This document shows, in pieces, positions 7,580-17,612 of a DNA stretch of 64,000 nt (its first letter is position 1; each line of letters opens with the position of its first letter). The DNA is taken from the NCBI GenBank assembly GCA_903840265.1, contig CAIMFH010000082.1, forward strand, positions 1 through 64,000, read 5' to 3'. The stretch comes from an uncultured Schlesneria sp. Lineage in GTDB: Bacteria > Planctomycetota > Planctomycetia > Planctomycetales > Planctomycetaceae. The notes below the pieces were generated by a model. It was not told the origin of the DNA. It saw only the letters and a program-made list of their open reading frames with translations, and made no database searches. Both the position numbers and the translations under genes were made by a program.

Positions 7580-9172
7580 GTGTTTCTGACGCGATCAATT
7601 CGCCGTAAGTTGGTTATCGGCTTGGCGCTAGTGTGCCTGATGCTGGGGATCCTCGCGTTCGCGGGACTCACCGGACTCATGGCGTACCGCGATGTCGTTC
7701 AAGATCTGGAATTCAACCAGAATAAAGAGCCCCGTCGAACCGATCTGGCTGTGGCCTGCGCCGGGCTGTTTGATCCGCTGCTGGTTCGCCGCGGTATCAA
7801 GCCCAGCGAAAGCCCCTTCGCCAGCGCTGTTCAAGTGGACCAGGTCCTCGGATTCGATCCGGAATTGTGGGCCGTGCAGATGCCGCGGGCGGAGAAGGAA
7901 CTGAACGAATTCCGACGTCGCGTGGATCAGCTACCGATGGCGGTTCGCCAGTCGCAGATGATCATGAATATCAAGATCGATCAGATTGGCTTGATCCTGC
8001 AACGACTCAAGCGCGGCCAAACGCAATTAATGACTTTGGAAGAGCATGGCCCGACGCTGGAACTGATGGTTCGCGATGTGGCTCGCATTCAATCGATCAT
8101 TCAGGAGATTCCGAACCCGGACCGCGGCACCGAGATTACATTGAAAGAGGCTCCGTCGGTCTATAAGTCTCGCATGATCTGGATTTCAACCTGCTTACTC
8201 ATCATCCCAATCCTGTTTTTTTCGCTGGTTCGTTGTGGCCATGTCTGGATTTTCGTGCCCGTGCGGAAGCTGCATGAAGCGGCCGCTCGTGTTGCGAACG
8301 GGGACTACAACCACCGATTGAAGCTGCGTGGGAAGGACGAAATCGTCGACCTGGCCAACGTGTTCAACCGGATGATCGAGCGGTTTCAAAGTGACAAAGC
8401 CAAACTGGACCGCGAAGTCGAAGAACGAAGTCGACAATTGCTACGCAACGAACGTCTGGCAGGAGTGGGATTTCTGGCGACTGGAATCGCGCACGAGATC
8501 AACAATCCGCTGTCGGCGATTGCCATGGCGGCTGAATCACTGATCGGGCGTCTGGCCGAAGCGGGTGATGAATTTGGCAGAACGGCCGACGATCAGGAAT
8601 TACTCAAAACGTACTTGGAAATGATCCAGCGGCAATCGAATCGCTGTCAGCAAATTACATTGCGGGTGCTGGATTTTAGTCGCAACAACGCTGGAACGCA
8701 TCAACGTCATGATTTGACCAAAATTGTGTCCGAAGTGCTGGACATGGTCGGCCATATGAGTCGGTTCGGGCATCATAAGATTTTGTTTGAACGGGGCCGA
8801 TCCTACTACGCCGATGTGAACGCCCCTGAAATACAGCAGGTCATTATCAATCTGATTGCGAACGGATTAGAGGCGATGGACCAGGCTGGGACCATGAAAA
8901 TCAGCGTTGGCGAGTCTTTCGACGAGGTCGTAGTGACCGTGGAAGATACAGGCTGCGGAATGACGCCACATGTGCTCGCCAATCTCTACGAACCTTTCTT
9001 CACCGAAAAGTTGCCGGGAAAGAAAGGGACGGGATTGGGGTTGTCGATCACCAATCGCATCGTCGCGGATCACAATGGCCGCATCGAAGCAAGTAGTGAA
9101 GGTCCCGGAAAAGGAAGCACGTTCCGGGTCTATCTGCCTCGTTCTTCGGGAGGGATCACTCGTGCTGCTTGA
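7580..9172 (+). CDS. Membrane sensor histidine kinase (HAMP, HisKA, HATPase)
   Basis: 530 residues from the GTG at 7580, chosen because AAGGA lies 6 bases upstream and the protein then begins with a basic stretch and membrane helix (FLTRSIRRKLVIGLALVCLM). A periplasmic sensor of about 150 residues lies between this helix and a second one near 199-217. Then come a HAMP domain (about 220-275) and the HisKA H-box GIAHEINNPLSAIA with the phosphorylated His near residue 305. The ATPase boxes follow: N-box NLIANGLEAM, G1 VEDTGCGM and G2 GTGLGLSI. The gene is followed by the sigma-54 response regulator on the same strand, so they very likely form a two-component pair. The stimulus is unknown. Confidence 0.93.
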   Translation: MFLTRSIRRKLVIGLALVCLMLGILAFAGLTGLMAYRDVVQDLEFNQNKEPRRTDLAVACAGLFDPLLVRRGIKPSESPFASAVQVDQVLGFDPELWAVQMPRAEKELNEFRRRVDQLPMAVRQSQMIMNIKIDQIGLILQRLKRGQTQLMTLEEHGPTLELMVRDVARIQSIIQEIPNPDRGTEITLKEAPSVYKSRMIWISTCLLIIPILFFSLVRCGHVWIFVPVRKLHEAAARVANGDYNHRLKLRGKDEIVDLANVFNRMIERFQSDKAKLDREVEERSRQLLRNERLAGVGFLATGIAHEINNPLSAIAMAAESLIGRLAEAGDEFGRTADDQELLKTYLEMIQRQSNRCQQITLRVLDFSRNNAGTHQRHDLTKIVSEVLDMVGHMSRFGHHKILFERGRSYYADVNAPEIQQVIINLIANGLEAMDQAGTMKISVGESFDEVVVTVEDTGCGMTPHVLANLYEPFFTEKLPGKKGTGLGLSITNRIVADHNGRIEASSEGPGKGSTFRVYLPRSSGGITRAA

Positions 9173-9312
9173 ACCGTGGGAATGGACATTGCGACATCTG
9201 AAATCTTCTGATATGAACCGCCGACCTATCCTCGGCTTTCCACGCCACACTTCGTCCTAAGTGGATCAGGTCGCTGACAAGGATGTCACGACAGGGGCAA
9301 GGAGACCGCCCG

Positions 9313-10704
9313 TTGACTGCTGCCGCCATTAATAAACTGCGAATCCTGTTCGTCGATGATGAACAAGACATCCGCAATGTGATGAAGCTGGAACTGCCCC
9401 GCATGGGCCACGATGTGGTCCTTTGTGAAGACGGTCAGGCTGCATTAGCTGCTTTAGAGCAACAGACTTTTGATGCTGCTATTGTCGACCTGCGCATGCC
9501 GGGGTTGAGTGGCTGGGATGTGATTGAACACATCAAGAAGGTTTCTCCGGAAACCGAAGTCATCATCAGCACTGGTCACGGCGACATGGAATCGGCAATC
9601 CAGGCGGTCCGCGCCGGAGCGTACGACTTCCTGCGTAAGCCGTGCAAGTTGTTCGAGATTTCTGCCGCACTGAAACGCGTGGCCGAGAAGCGCACGCTGA
9701 CCAATAAGACGATCGCTCTGGAATCACGACTGAAGGCCGTCGAAGGCTCGCCAGACCTGATTGGTCGCACGCCTGAGATGCTGCGAGTGAAGAAACTGTG
9801 CGAAAAGATCGCGCCGACAGATTCCAGTGTGCTGATCCTGGGTGAAACCGGGACCGGTAAGGAACTAGTGGCACGCCGGATCCACGACCTTAGTAAACGA
9901 TCGACGATGCCATTCGTGGCGGTCAACTGTGGTGCTCTGCCTGAGAACCTAGTCGAAAGCGAACTGTTCGGCCATCGCAAGGGTGCCTTCACCGGAGCAG
10001 ACACGTTCCGCAAAGGCTTGTTGGAAGTCGCCAACGGTGGGACTTTGTTCCTCGATGAACTCGGCGAACTCGACAAGCAGATGCAAGTCAAGATGCTGCG
10101 ATTCCTGGAATCGGGCGAAGTCCGTCGTGTTGGCGAGAACGAAGCGTTTCATGTGAGTGTCCGCATCGTGTGTGCGACAAATCGCGACCTGCAGCAAATG
10201 GTTGGCGAAGGATCGTTCCGCGAAGACTTGTTCTTCCGCATCAATACCTTCGAAATCAACTTGCCGCCGCTCCGTGAACGCAAAGATGATATCCCCGAAC
10301 TGGCCCGGACATTGATCGCTCGCACGTTGAAGCGTCGCGATATCCCTGAAAATATCATGGCTCCGGAAACCGTTCAGGTCTTGAAGCAGCATGATTGGTC
10401 GGGGAATGTACGAGAGCTGGCGAATGCTTTGGAACATGCGGTCATCATGTCCGATGGCGGCACGATTCATCCGGAAGATCTGCCGGCCGGAATTCTGAAA
10501 CATTCGACCGGAGCGGCGTTTGCCCGAGCCACGGTCGAGATGCCGCAGCATCCCAAAACGCTTCGAGAAATCGAAATGGACGTGATCTATCAGGTCCTCG
10601 ACAAACACCAGGGCGACAAGCCAAAGGCGGCTTTGGAACTAGGGATTGCGTTGAAGACGCTGTACAACAAGCTGAACGGCGATCACACCAAAGCGGCTGG
10701 TTGA
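9313..10704 (+). CDS. Sigma-54-dependent response regulator, NtrC family
   Basis: 463 residues from the TTG at 9313, which has AAGGAG 8 bases upstream; an ATG at 9283 is in frame but lacks a good ribosome binding site. Domains: a receiver (about 1-125) with the acidic pair DDEQD and phospho-acceptor Asp in IVDLRMPG near residue 59; a central AAA+ domain with Walker A GETGTGKE, the sigma-54 contact loop GAFTGA and Walker B GGTLFLDELGEL; and a C-terminal Fis-type helix-turn-helix (KAALELGIALKTLYNKLN). It activates RpoN promoters by ATP hydrolysis when phosphorylated, presumably by the upstream kinase. I found no convincing -24/-12 site in the gaps that I checked, so its targets may lie elsewhere. 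Confidence 0.94.
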   Translation: MTAAAINKLRILFVDDEQDIRNVMKLELPRMGHDVVLCEDGQAALAALEQQTFDAAIVDLRMPGLSGWDVIEHIKKVSPETEVIISTGHGDMESAIQAVRAGAYDFLRKPCKLFEISAALKRVAEKRTLTNKTIALESRLKAVEGSPDLIGRTPEMLRVKKLCEKIAPTDSSVLILGETGTGKELVARRIHDLSKRSTMPFVAVNCGALPENLVESELFGHRKGAFTGADTFRKGLLEVANGGTLFLDELGELDKQMQVKMLRFLESGEVRRVGENEAFHVSVRIVCATNRDLQQMVGEGSFREDLFFRINTFEINLPPLRERKDDIPELARTLIARTLKRRDIPENIMAPETVQVLKQHDWSGNVRELANALEHAVIMSDGGTIHPEDLPAGILKHSTGAAFARATVEMPQHPKTLREIEMDVIYQVLDKHQGDKPKAALELGIALKTLYNKLNGDHTKAAG

Positions 10705-10752
10705 TGGTTCATCAGGCTCAAGAGATTGGGCCACTCAAATCTGCATGTCATC

Positions 10753-10790
10753 AGTTCACCCTTGTTCCTGAACAAGGGTGAACTGCTTTT
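10753..10790 (+). terminator. Rho-independent terminator after the two-component genes
   Basis: A perfect 15-bp stem (10753-10767 with 10770-10784, AGTTCACCCTTGTTC paired to its reverse complement) is followed by GCTTTT. The loop is only two bases if fully paired, so the tip probably opens. It lies 48 bases past the stop of the response regulator. Confidence 0.85.
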
Positions 10791-11201
10791 AAGTCTGCAG
10801 AGTTGTCCGTTCGATTCGCGATCGACGCTTCGTCCATCAGTCGTCCTGAGGCGTTGATCAACTGCACGAGTATGAGTGGCAGATTTCAGGTCGCATTGGA
10901 CCTTCTTGCACCAACTCTCGCAATAGCGAACGTCATTTCGTTGCGGCTCGGCCTGCGACGCTCCGTACAACCCCACGAGAACGACCCTGTTGACTACGTT
11001 GACTACCCGGACGCGGTGCCTTACTTCGTATCCAAAGTCGGCACGCGCGTTGCTGCAGGGCGAAGTAATGTGGTGATGCGGACTTCATCACCTGATTGCG
11101 TTTCGTTGCCAGAAATTAGACAATTCAAAGTCAGCTTACGCGCAGAACTTCAGTACTGAGATTATCGCTCGGATACCGCTTCCCAGACCAGGATCGACAG
11201 C
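10791..11201. other. Intergenic region, no gene supported
   Basis: About 410 bases between the terminator and the M48 protease gene. Open frames exist on both strands but show no recognisable protein character and no good ribosome binding site. A 9-base tandem duplication GTTGACTAC is present near 10990-11007. The promoter of the 11202-16242 gene run should lie here. Confidence 0.5.
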
Positions 11202-12200
11202 ATGAGCTACGGAAATGGCTACGGCCGACAATACGGTGATGGCGGCGGTTTCAACTTGGGAGCGCGGCTGATTCCCATTGTGATTGGCCTGATTGCCATC
11301 GGGTTTACGATGGTCCGCGGTTGCCAGCACGGGCCGTTTGGCCGGAATCAGATTGTGGCGATCCAGCCGGATCAGGAAGCTCAACTGGGGCTTCAAGCTT
11401 TTAAAGAAGTGCTGAAGACATCTCACGTTGTCCACAACGGTCCCGTCGTTGAGGCGGTGCATCATGTCACGGATCGGCTGATCAAGGCGGTCCAAAGTCC
11501 CGATTTTCAAAAACGGATTGGAACCACGCTGCCGAAGTTCGAATGGGAACTGGAGGTTGTCGACGACAAGCAGGTAAATGCTTTCTGTCTGCCAGGGGGT
11601 AAGATTGTCGTCTATACGGGAATCCTGCCCGTGGCAGTCAACGATGCTGGTCTGGCCACAGTGATCGGCCATGAGATTTCACACGCATTGGCTCATCATG
11701 GTGCCGAGCGAATGGCTCAGCAGCAGATTGCCAGCATCGGGATGACAGCCGCGGGGGCGTCGATTGGCGACATGGATCCAGGCAAGCGGCAGCAGGTGAT
11801 GCAGGTTTTGAACGCCGGTGCGCAGTTTGGCATCTTAAAATACAGCCGCGGACATGAATCGGAGGCGGATCACATGGGGCTGCTACTGATGGCCGCTGCT
11901 GGTTATGATCCGAGCCAGGCGATCGAATTCTGGAAGAGGATGGCGGAGGCCACAGGCAGTCAGGGGGCTCCGCCCGAGTTCATGTCGACTCATCCAAGTC
12001 ACGGTACTCGTGTCCACGATTTGAAGGCGTGGCTGCCGGAGGCTATGCCACTCTACGAAAACAGCCCGTACAAAAGTGAGAAATTAGAAACGCTGCCAGG
12101 CGCGAATACCGCGCCAGCTGGTCGGAACGCTCCTGGCGCGAGATTTGTGCCGGATCGGCGACCTGAACCGGGTCGAGGACCACGGCCGGGGCTGGAGTAA
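11202..12200 (+). CDS. M48 family metallopeptidase
   Basis: 332 residues. A short N-terminal tail rich in Gly and Tyr precedes one membrane segment ([20 protein letters not shown], about 22-41), followed by a peptidase domain with the zinc motif [10 protein letters not shown] near residue 157 and the downstream zinc ligand in HESEADHMG near 220. This is the arrangement of envelope M48 peptidases related to LoiP, BepA and YcaL, which take part in outer-membrane protein quality control. The C-terminus after about residue 290 is Pro- and Gly-rich and probably disordered. The next gene starts 3 bases after the stop, so they are likely cotranscribed, although the protease has no obvious link to sugar breakdown. 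Confidence 0.92.
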   Translation: MSYGNGYGRQYGDGGGFNLGARLIPIVIGLIAIGFTMVRGCQHGPFGRNQIVAIQPDQEAQLGLQAFKEVLKTSHVVHNGPVVEAVHHVTDRLIKAVQSPDFQKRIGTTLPKFEWELEVVDDKQVNAFCLPGGKIVVYTGILPVAVNDAGLATVIGHEISHALAHHGAERMAQQQIASIGMTAAGASIGDMDPGKRQQVMQVLNAGAQFGILKYSRGHESEADHMGLLLMAAAGYDPSQAIEFWKRMAEATGSQGAPPEFMSTHPSHGTRVHDLKAWLPEAMPLYENSPYKSEKLETLPGANTAPAGRNAPGARFVPDRRPEPGRGPRPGLE

Positions 12201-12203
12201 ACG

Positions 12204-13376
12204 ATGTTGCTCAAAGATATTGGTGTCGCGGTTGTTGGGACAGGATTCATCGGTCCAGTGCATGTCGAAGGGTTGCGGCGCGCGGGGGTACGCGTGACTG
12301 GTGTACTTGGTTCATCTCTAGAAAAGTCGCGGGCGTCAGCTGACGCACTTGGATTGCCTAAGGGATACCAGGATCTCGACGAGATCTTAAGCGATCCGGA
12401 TGTGCATTCGGTTCACATCACCACGCCGAACCGATTCCATTTCGATCAGGCATGTGCGGTGATGCAGTCGGGCAAGCACGTCATGTGCGAAAAGCCGCTG
12501 GCGATGGATTCGAAGGAATCGGCGGAACTAGTGCAGAGAGCCGCCGATAGCGGTGTCGTCGCGGGTGTGAACTACAACATTCGCTACTATCCCCTTTGCC
12601 GCGAAGCGGCCGAACGGCGGCGTAGTGGACAGCTTGGCGATGTGTTTCATGTCGCCGGTTCGTATGTCCAGGATTGGCTGTTCCATCCGACGGACTTCAA
12701 TTGGCGAGTCCTTTCGGAGGAAGGTGGCGAACTGCGGGCCGTGGCGGATGTCGGCACTCACTGGTTAGATCTGATTCAGTACATCACCGGGTTGGAAATC
12801 GCCGAAGTCTGTGCCGATCTGCAAACGGTTTATCCCGAGCGACAGCGCCCCACCGGCGGAGTGGAAACGTTCAGCAGCAAGCTCACGAAAACGGTGGCGA
12901 CTCAAACGGTTGCGATTGATACCGACGACTACGGCTGCGTGATGTTGCGCTTTGCGAATGGGGCTCGGGGTGTGGTGTGGGTCAGTCAGGTCACTGCCGG
13001 TCGCAAGAATTGCGTCCGATTTGAAATTGCCGGATCAGCTCAGTCCTTGGCTTGGGACAGTGAATCGCCAAATTTGCTTTGGATCGGTCATCGCGACACT
13101 CCGAACGAAACTTTGATCCGCGATCCGGGTTTACTGAGCGCAGGTGCCAGAGCGATCACCAATTATCCCGGCGGACACAACGAGGGTTTCCCCGACACGT
13201 TCAAACAGTGTTTTCGGGAATTCTATTCGTACATCGCTGCGGGAGATTTTGGTGCGCCGCGGCAATTCCCCACATTTGCGGACGGGCATCGCGAAATCCA
13301 ACTCTGCGAAGCAATCCTCGCGAGTCATCGGCAGCGAGGTTGGGTGCGGGTTTACGGCCACGAGCGGCTGTCATAG
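12204..13376 (+). CDS. Gfo/Idh/MocA family NAD(P)-dependent oxidoreductase
   Basis: 390 residues, with GGAG 7 bases before the ATG. An N-terminal Rossmann fold is shown by [20 protein letters not shown] (GxGxxG-type nucleotide loop), the ITTPNRFHF strand and CEKPLAMDS, which holds the conserved Glu-Lys-Pro with the catalytic Lys. The C-terminal alpha/beta domain follows, with [15 protein letters not shown] carrying the conserved Asp and His. Family members oxidise or reduce sugars and polyols such as inositol. It sits in a run with a sugar isomerase, a ROK kinase and a DeoC aldolase, which supports a sugar or polyol substrate; the exact one cannot be read from sequence. Confidence 0.92.
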   Translation: MLLKDIGVAVVGTGFIGPVHVEGLRRAGVRVTGVLGSSLEKSRASADALGLPKGYQDLDEILSDPDVHSVHITTPNRFHFDQACAVMQSGKHVMCEKPLAMDSKESAELVQRAADSGVVAGVNYNIRYYPLCREAAERRRSGQLGDVFHVAGSYVQDWLFHPTDFNWRVLSEEGGELRAVADVGTHWLDLIQYITGLEIAEVCADLQTVYPERQRPTGGVETFSSKLTKTVATQTVAIDTDDYGCVMLRFANGARGVVWVSQVTAGRKNCVRFEIAGSAQSLAWDSESPNLLWIGHRDTPNETLIRDPGLLSAGARAITNYPGGHNEGFPDTFKQCFREFYSYIAAGDFGAPRQFPTFADGHREIQLCEAILASHRQRGWVRVYGHERLS

Positions 13377-13500
13377 CCTTCTTGATTCGAGAATGCCGCG
13401 GCCAGATTAAGTTGATTGTTCAGTTGCACCGCCTCTGGGAATAGAGTTTCATCCAGCGAAGCTGAATCTTCGCTGGTTGTTGTCCTTGAAGGGTCTTCCC

Positions 13501-14418
13501 GTGCAACTTGGATTTGTCACTGCCATCCTGCCGGAGTTGGCGCTGGCCGAAGTCGCTCAGTTCGCGAAGTCTGCCGGATACTCGTGTCTGGAAGTGATGT
13601 GCTGGCCGGTCAGCAAGGCCGAGCGGCGGTATGCGGGGATCACCCATATTGACGTGACCGATTTCACGGCCACGAAAGCCGACGAAGTCAAAGCGACGAT
13701 GGTAGCTGCTGGTGTATCCATCAGTTCGCTGGGTTACTATCCCAATCCGCTGACTCCGGACTTGGCGGAAGCCCAGAAATACGTCGATCATCTCCGCAAG
13801 CTGATTCAAGCATCTTCATTGCTCGGGCTTGGGCGAGTCACCACTTTCATTGGTCGTGATTGGACCAAATCGGTCGACGACAACTGGCCGCGGTTCTGTG
13901 AGACCTGGAAGCCGTTAGTGAAGTTTGCCGAGGATCACGGCATTCGCATCGGGATCGAGAATTGTCCGATGCTGTTCACCAAGGATGAGTGGCCGGGGGG
14001 CAAGAATCTGGCGACGTCGCCCGCGATCTGGCGGCGCATGTTCGAAGAGATTCCGAGCCTGAGCCTCGGGCTGAACTACGATCCTTCCCACATGATCTGG
14101 CAGCAGATGGATTACTTGCAGCCGATCCACGAGTTCGCCAATCGACTGGTTCATATTCACGCGAAAGATGTCCGGCTCGATCGGCATAAGCTGAATGAAG
14201 TGGGAATCCTGGCGCATCCCAATCTGTATCACACACCTAAGCTGCCGGGGCTAGGTGATGTCAATTGGGGTCAGTTCTTCAGTGTGTTGACGGACACCGG
14301 CTATCGCGGCCCGGTCTGCGTCGAAGTTGAAGATCGAGCCTACGAGGGATCGGTGGAACTGAGGAAAGAGTCGCTTCGACAAAGCGCGGCTTACTTAAAG
14401 CAGTTCGTGACAGGATAG
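13501..14418 (+). CDS. Sugar phosphate isomerase/epimerase (xylose-isomerase-like TIM barrel)
   Basis: 305 residues from the GTG at 13501, which has GAAGGG 7 bases upstream; the frame stays open to a TTG at 13477. The AP-endonuclease-2/IolE-type TIM barrel is recognisable from the metal ligands in order: Glu in IGIENCPM, Asp and His in [19 protein letters not shown], and Glu in [10 protein letters not shown] at the C-terminal end. Such enzymes isomerise, epimerise or dehydrate keto-sugars and inositol derivatives. It follows the MocA-type dehydrogenase and precedes the ROK kinase on the same strand. Confidence 0.9.
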   Translation: MQLGFVTAILPELALAEVAQFAKSAGYSCLEVMCWPVSKAERRYAGITHIDVTDFTATKADEVKATMVAAGVSISSLGYYPNPLTPDLAEAQKYVDHLRKLIQASSLLGLGRVTTFIGRDWTKSVDDNWPRFCETWKPLVKFAEDHGIRIGIENCPMLFTKDEWPGGKNLATSPAIWRRMFEEIPSLSLGLNYDPSHMIWQQMDYLQPIHEFANRLVHIHAKDVRLDRHKLNEVGILAHPNLYHTPKLPGLGDVNWGQFFSVLTDTGYRGPVCVEVEDRAYEGSVELRKESLRQSAAYLKQFVTG

Positions 14419-14508
14419 ATCGTTGCGCGATTGGCCGATGTCCTCGGCGTGGCCCTTTATTGCCGTGCGTTTGACTTCACTCTAGTGTCCTCCACGAAAC
14501 GACGACTG

Positions 14509-15465
14509 ATGTCTGCACTTTTTGCTGGCGTGGATCTGGGCGGGACGTCGATCGCCGCGGCACTGGCCGAACGCGATGGACGCATCGTCGCCGAGGCGGA
14601 GACTCCGACGCATTCGCACGAAGGACCGGACGCGGTCATTCGTAAGATCGAGCAGTTGCTGGTGGCTCTGTCTGCGAAGACTGGAGCGACCATTCAGGCG
14701 ATTGGAATGGGTGTACCGGGACTGGTTGATGTCCCCACTGGGGTCACGAAGTTCCTCCCGAACCTGCCGACTCAGTGGCGTGACGTGCCGGTCGCGACAA
14801 CGTTGCAGCAAGCTTTGGGGTGTCCGGTCTCGTTGATGAACGATGTCCGCATGGCGACATTGGGAGAGTTGGTCTTTGGGCACGGACGAACGGCCCCGGC
14901 CCCGTTGACGATGGGATTCTTTTCAATCGGAACGGGGATTGGGGGCGGCGTCGTTGTCGAGGGGAGGCTGCGACTAGGCCCGTTGGGAGCGGCGGGTGAA
15001 CTGGGACACCAGACGATCCTGCCACAGGGGCCTCGCTGCGGGTGCGGCAATCGAGGTTGCCTGGAAGCATTGTCGAGCGGCCCTGCGATTGCCGCGGAAG
15101 GAATTCGATTGATGCGAATGGGACTGGCTCCCAAACTCTTTGAGCTTGTCGGCGGTAACGTGGCGAATGTCACTCCCCGTGAGATGCTGGCGAGCGGCGA
15201 CGAATCGACTCGTGAGGCTATCACACAGGCTGCGGAGTATCTGGGGATTGCGATCGCGAATGTGGTGACGATCCTTCATCCGGAACTCATCGTCCTGGGA
15301 GGGGGCGTCGCTGAACTCGGCAATGCGCTGCTGGTCCCAATCCGAGATGTCGTACGCCAACGAGTTGGCATGTTTCCGACGGACGAAGTTCGCGTCGAGA
15401 AGTCGCAGCTTGGCGATCGGGCGGGTATTCTGGGAGCAATCGCACTCGCTGCCAAAGCGGGATAG
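14509..15465 (+). CDS. ROK family sugar kinase (glucokinase-like)
   Basis: 318 residues from the ATG at 14509. The frame is open 26 codons further upstream, but the ATP-binding start FAGVDLGGTSIAAALAERDG fits this ATG. Other family signatures are the MNDVRMATLGE segment with the catalytic Asp, the substrate-contact motif GAAGELGHQTI, and the zinc motif CGCGNRGCLE typical of ROK kinases. It phosphorylates a hexose or amino sugar with ATP in the cytoplasm; glucose is the default guess. The genomic position between a sugar isomerase and DeoC suggests that it may act on an intermediate of that route. Confidence 0.9.
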   Translation: MSALFAGVDLGGTSIAAALAERDGRIVAEAETPTHSHEGPDAVIRKIEQLLVALSAKTGATIQAIGMGVPGLVDVPTGVTKFLPNLPTQWRDVPVATTLQQALGCPVSLMNDVRMATLGELVFGHGRTAPAPLTMGFFSIGTGIGGGVVVEGRLRLGPLGAAGELGHQTILPQGPRCGCGNRGCLEALSSGPAIAAEGIRLMRMGLAPKLFELVGGNVANVTPREMLASGDESTREAITQAAEYLGIAIANVVTILHPELIVLGGGVAELGNALLVPIRDVVRQRVGMFPTDEVRVEKSQLGDRAGILGAIALAAKAG

Positions 15466-15519
15466 GTTTATTGGCTGACCTCACAACATCATTTGATCCA
15501 AAATTAAACTGGGACGACG

Positions 15520-16242
15520 ATGAGCTTCACTTACGAACAAATGGCCAAGATGATCGACCATTCGTTGTTGAACCCCACACTCACGGTGGCCGACCTGGAG
15601 GCGGGTTGTCGATTGGCCGTCGCGTACAACGTGGCCAGTGTCTGCATCATGCCGTATTACCTCAGTCGCTGCACGGAGATGTTGCACGGTTCGACGGTCA
15701 AGCCGAGCACCACGATTGGCTTTCCGCATGGCGGGAATACAACTGCAGTCAAGCTGGCTGAGGCAAAACGGGCACTGACCGACGGCTGCGAAGAGTTGGA
15801 CATGGTCGTCAACATCAGCCAGGTTCTCAGCGGCAACTGGGACTACGTTCGCGAAGATATTCGGAGCGTAGTTGATGTCGCACATGCGAGTGGCCAGAAA
15901 GTGAAAGTCATCTTCGAAAATTGCTATCTGAAGGACGAGCACAAGATCAGACTGTGCGAGATTTGCGGTGAATTGAAAGCCGACTGGGTGAAGACATCGA
16001 CCGGATATGGTACTGGCGGTGCAACTCATGACGACCTGAAACTGATGCGCAAGCACTCGCCTGAATTCGTGCAGGTCAAAGCGGCTGGCGGGGTTCGTGA
16101 TCTGGACGGGTTGCTTGCTGTGCGCGACTTGGGGGTCACTCGATGCGGAGCCAGTCGAACAGCCGACATGATGGATGAGTGCCGTAAGCGATTGGGGTTG
16201 TCGCCGATCGACGTGCCCAAGGTGGCTGTTGCTGGATATTGA
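15520..16242 (+). CDS. deoC: Deoxyribose-phosphate aldolase
   Basis: 240 residues of the DeoC/FbaB aldolase family, about the usual length. The catalytic set of DERA is present: the Asp in EELDMVVNIS, the Schiff-base Lys in WVKTSTGYGTGGAT, and the second Lys in VQVKAAGGVRD. It cleaves 2-deoxyribose-5-phosphate to glyceraldehyde-3-phosphate and acetaldehyde, or a related substrate. It is the last gene of the run starting at 11202. No deoB or nucleoside phosphorylase lies nearby, so a role in a sugar or polyol route rather than nucleoside salvage is possible. Confidence 0.93.
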   Translation: MSFTYEQMAKMIDHSLLNPTLTVADLEAGCRLAVAYNVASVCIMPYYLSRCTEMLHGSTVKPSTTIGFPHGGNTTAVKLAEAKRALTDGCEELDMVVNISQVLSGNWDYVREDIRSVVDVAHASGQKVKVIFENCYLKDEHKIRLCEICGELKADWVKTSTGYGTGGATHDDLKLMRKHSPEFVQVKAAGGVRDLDGLLAVRDLGVTRCGASRTADMMDECRKRLGLSPIDVPKVAVAGY

Positions 16243-16286
16243 TTGGCGAGTCGCTGGAGCGGACAATCAATGCGACATGGGAGGAT

Positions 16287-16312
16287 GGCGTGTTCCGAGG
16301 ACCGCACACGCC
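16287..16312. terminator. Possible hairpin between convergent genes
   Basis: GGCGTGT (16287-16293) pairs with ACACGCC (16306-16312) across 12 bases, 45 bases after the deoC stop and just beyond the end of the minus-strand gene. No T-run follows on either strand, so terminator activity is uncertain. Confidence 0.35.
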
Positions 16313-16323
16313 CTACGTTGTCA

Positions 16324-17508
16324 TTAGAACCGTACCCCGGCGCGGACCATGCCGACGTTGTTTAGATCAAAATTCGGGGTGGGGCCTGCGAATTTGGCTT
16401 GTCGATTGAAGACGTAGCCCCCTTCAATGAACACGGAATGTCGGCCTGAATCCCAGCGAAGTCCCAGAGATATCCGGTCGTCAGTGAGTTGGATGCGATC
16501 GTACGTTGTGACCGGCTCACCGATATCGGCCTGCCATGCTTCAGCCGTATATTCAGCAACACCGTACAGCCAAAAGTCTGACTTTCCACGTTGGCCAAGA
16601 TAGTAACTGATGCGTGTCCGCGGATACAGCAATCGCAATTCCCACCGCGTGTCTGGTGTCCAGACTGCCCCAACATGGGGGATGACCAGCAAGTCGACAC
16701 GATCCCAGACAGCGAAGCCCCCCACGAACGTCCAGTTGGGTGAAGCCAAGTAGCTGACGATTGCGCGGCCGTCGATGTTGATCGCATAGTGATTCAGTGG
16801 CGAGTCATAGCCATCAACGATTTGCGGGTGAAATGCGACCTGTGCGCTCCATGGGCCATCATTGAAAAATCCCAATTCCATATCGAGTGAAAGTTGATCG
16901 ACCTGCCCCGGCAGCGCGATTCCACCGGGACCGTCCCAATAGTGGGCGTTAAAGTAACCGGTTCCATTAAACAGAACCCCGGGCGCAATCAGTTCTGATA
17001 ACCGCGTGTTCGAATTCCATTCGACCATTTTCATCTCGCCGGTTGTGCCACCGGTGACGGTCGAAAAGGGGAGGACAGCGACGTCATGGTAAATACTCCA
17101 ACCCAATCGCCAAGGCTGATAGCCATTCGTTCCGTAACTCCCCTGCCAGCCATAGGGGTCGTAGTAACCGGGCAAAACGCGGACGGTCGATTTGGCGAAG
17201 GGATTGAATGTGTCGAGGAGATCGTAGAACAAGTCGCGATGAATCCCGCGGGGGCAAGGCGACGCCAATTCAAACTCGGGAGGTTCGCTGTCACGTGGTT
17301 GATTGTCATATGATTGAGCGCGGAACGTCGGTGGGCGTTGATCTTCTGACGCGGCTTCGTTCGCGGGCGTCTCAACCGATTGCAGCGCTGCCGACAGCAG
17401 CGTTTGGCCAAACACATTGGGGTTCTGCGAAGCCGCTGGATTGGTAAAATTCAGTTCTGGCTCCGCACCGATTGCGGCCAGCCAAATGAGAATAGGTGTC
17501 ACGAACAT
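16324..17508 (-). CDS. Probable outer-membrane beta-barrel protein
   Basis: 394 residues with a hydrophobic leader (MFVTPILIWLAAIGAEP). After a polar, Pro-rich linker (about 30-95), the rest is dominated by alternating hydrophobic and polar strands with many aromatic residues (LGWSIYHDVAVLPF, YFNAHYW, WSAQVAFHPQIV, WTFVGGFAVWDRVDLLVIPHVGAVW, RISLGLRWDSGRHSVFIEGGYVFNRQA). It ends in VGMVRAGVRF, a C-terminal aromatic residue as expected for a BAM substrate. This looks like a planctomycete outer-membrane barrel of the DUF6268 kind, but I cannot confirm the family. Function unknown; no cotranscribed neighbour is obvious. Confidence 0.7.
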   Translation of the reverse strand: MFVTPILIWLAAIGAEPELNFTNPAASQNPNVFGQTLLSAALQSVETPANEAASEDQRPPTFRAQSYDNQPRDSEPPEFELASPCPRGIHRDLFYDLLDTFNPFAKSTVRVLPGYYDPYGWQGSYGTNGYQPWRLGWSIYHDVAVLPFSTVTGGTTGEMKMVEWNSNTRLSELIAPGVLFNGTGYFNAHYWDGPGGIALPGQVDQLSLDMELGFFNDGPWSAQVAFHPQIVDGYDSPLNHYAINIDGRAIVSYLASPNWTFVGGFAVWDRVDLLVIPHVGAVWTPDTRWELRLLYPRTRISYYLGQRGKSDFWLYGVAEYTAEAWQADIGEPVTTYDRIQLTDDRISLGLRWDSGRHSVFIEGGYVFNRQAKFAGPTPNFDLNNVGMVRAGVRF

Positions 17509-17612
17509 GATGACGAGTTTCTAATACAAATTGGTCACTCTGCCGAGATGAAAACGCTTGATTTTCGAGAGAATTCAGGCCGCGAGATCAGCGATTTTTG
17601 CCGATCGTCGTC

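Noticed and set aside
10803-11159. A 118-codon plus-strand frame before the M48 protease gene
   Set aside because: No ribosome binding site, no recognisable composition or motif, and it includes a short tandem duplication; better read as intergenic DNA.
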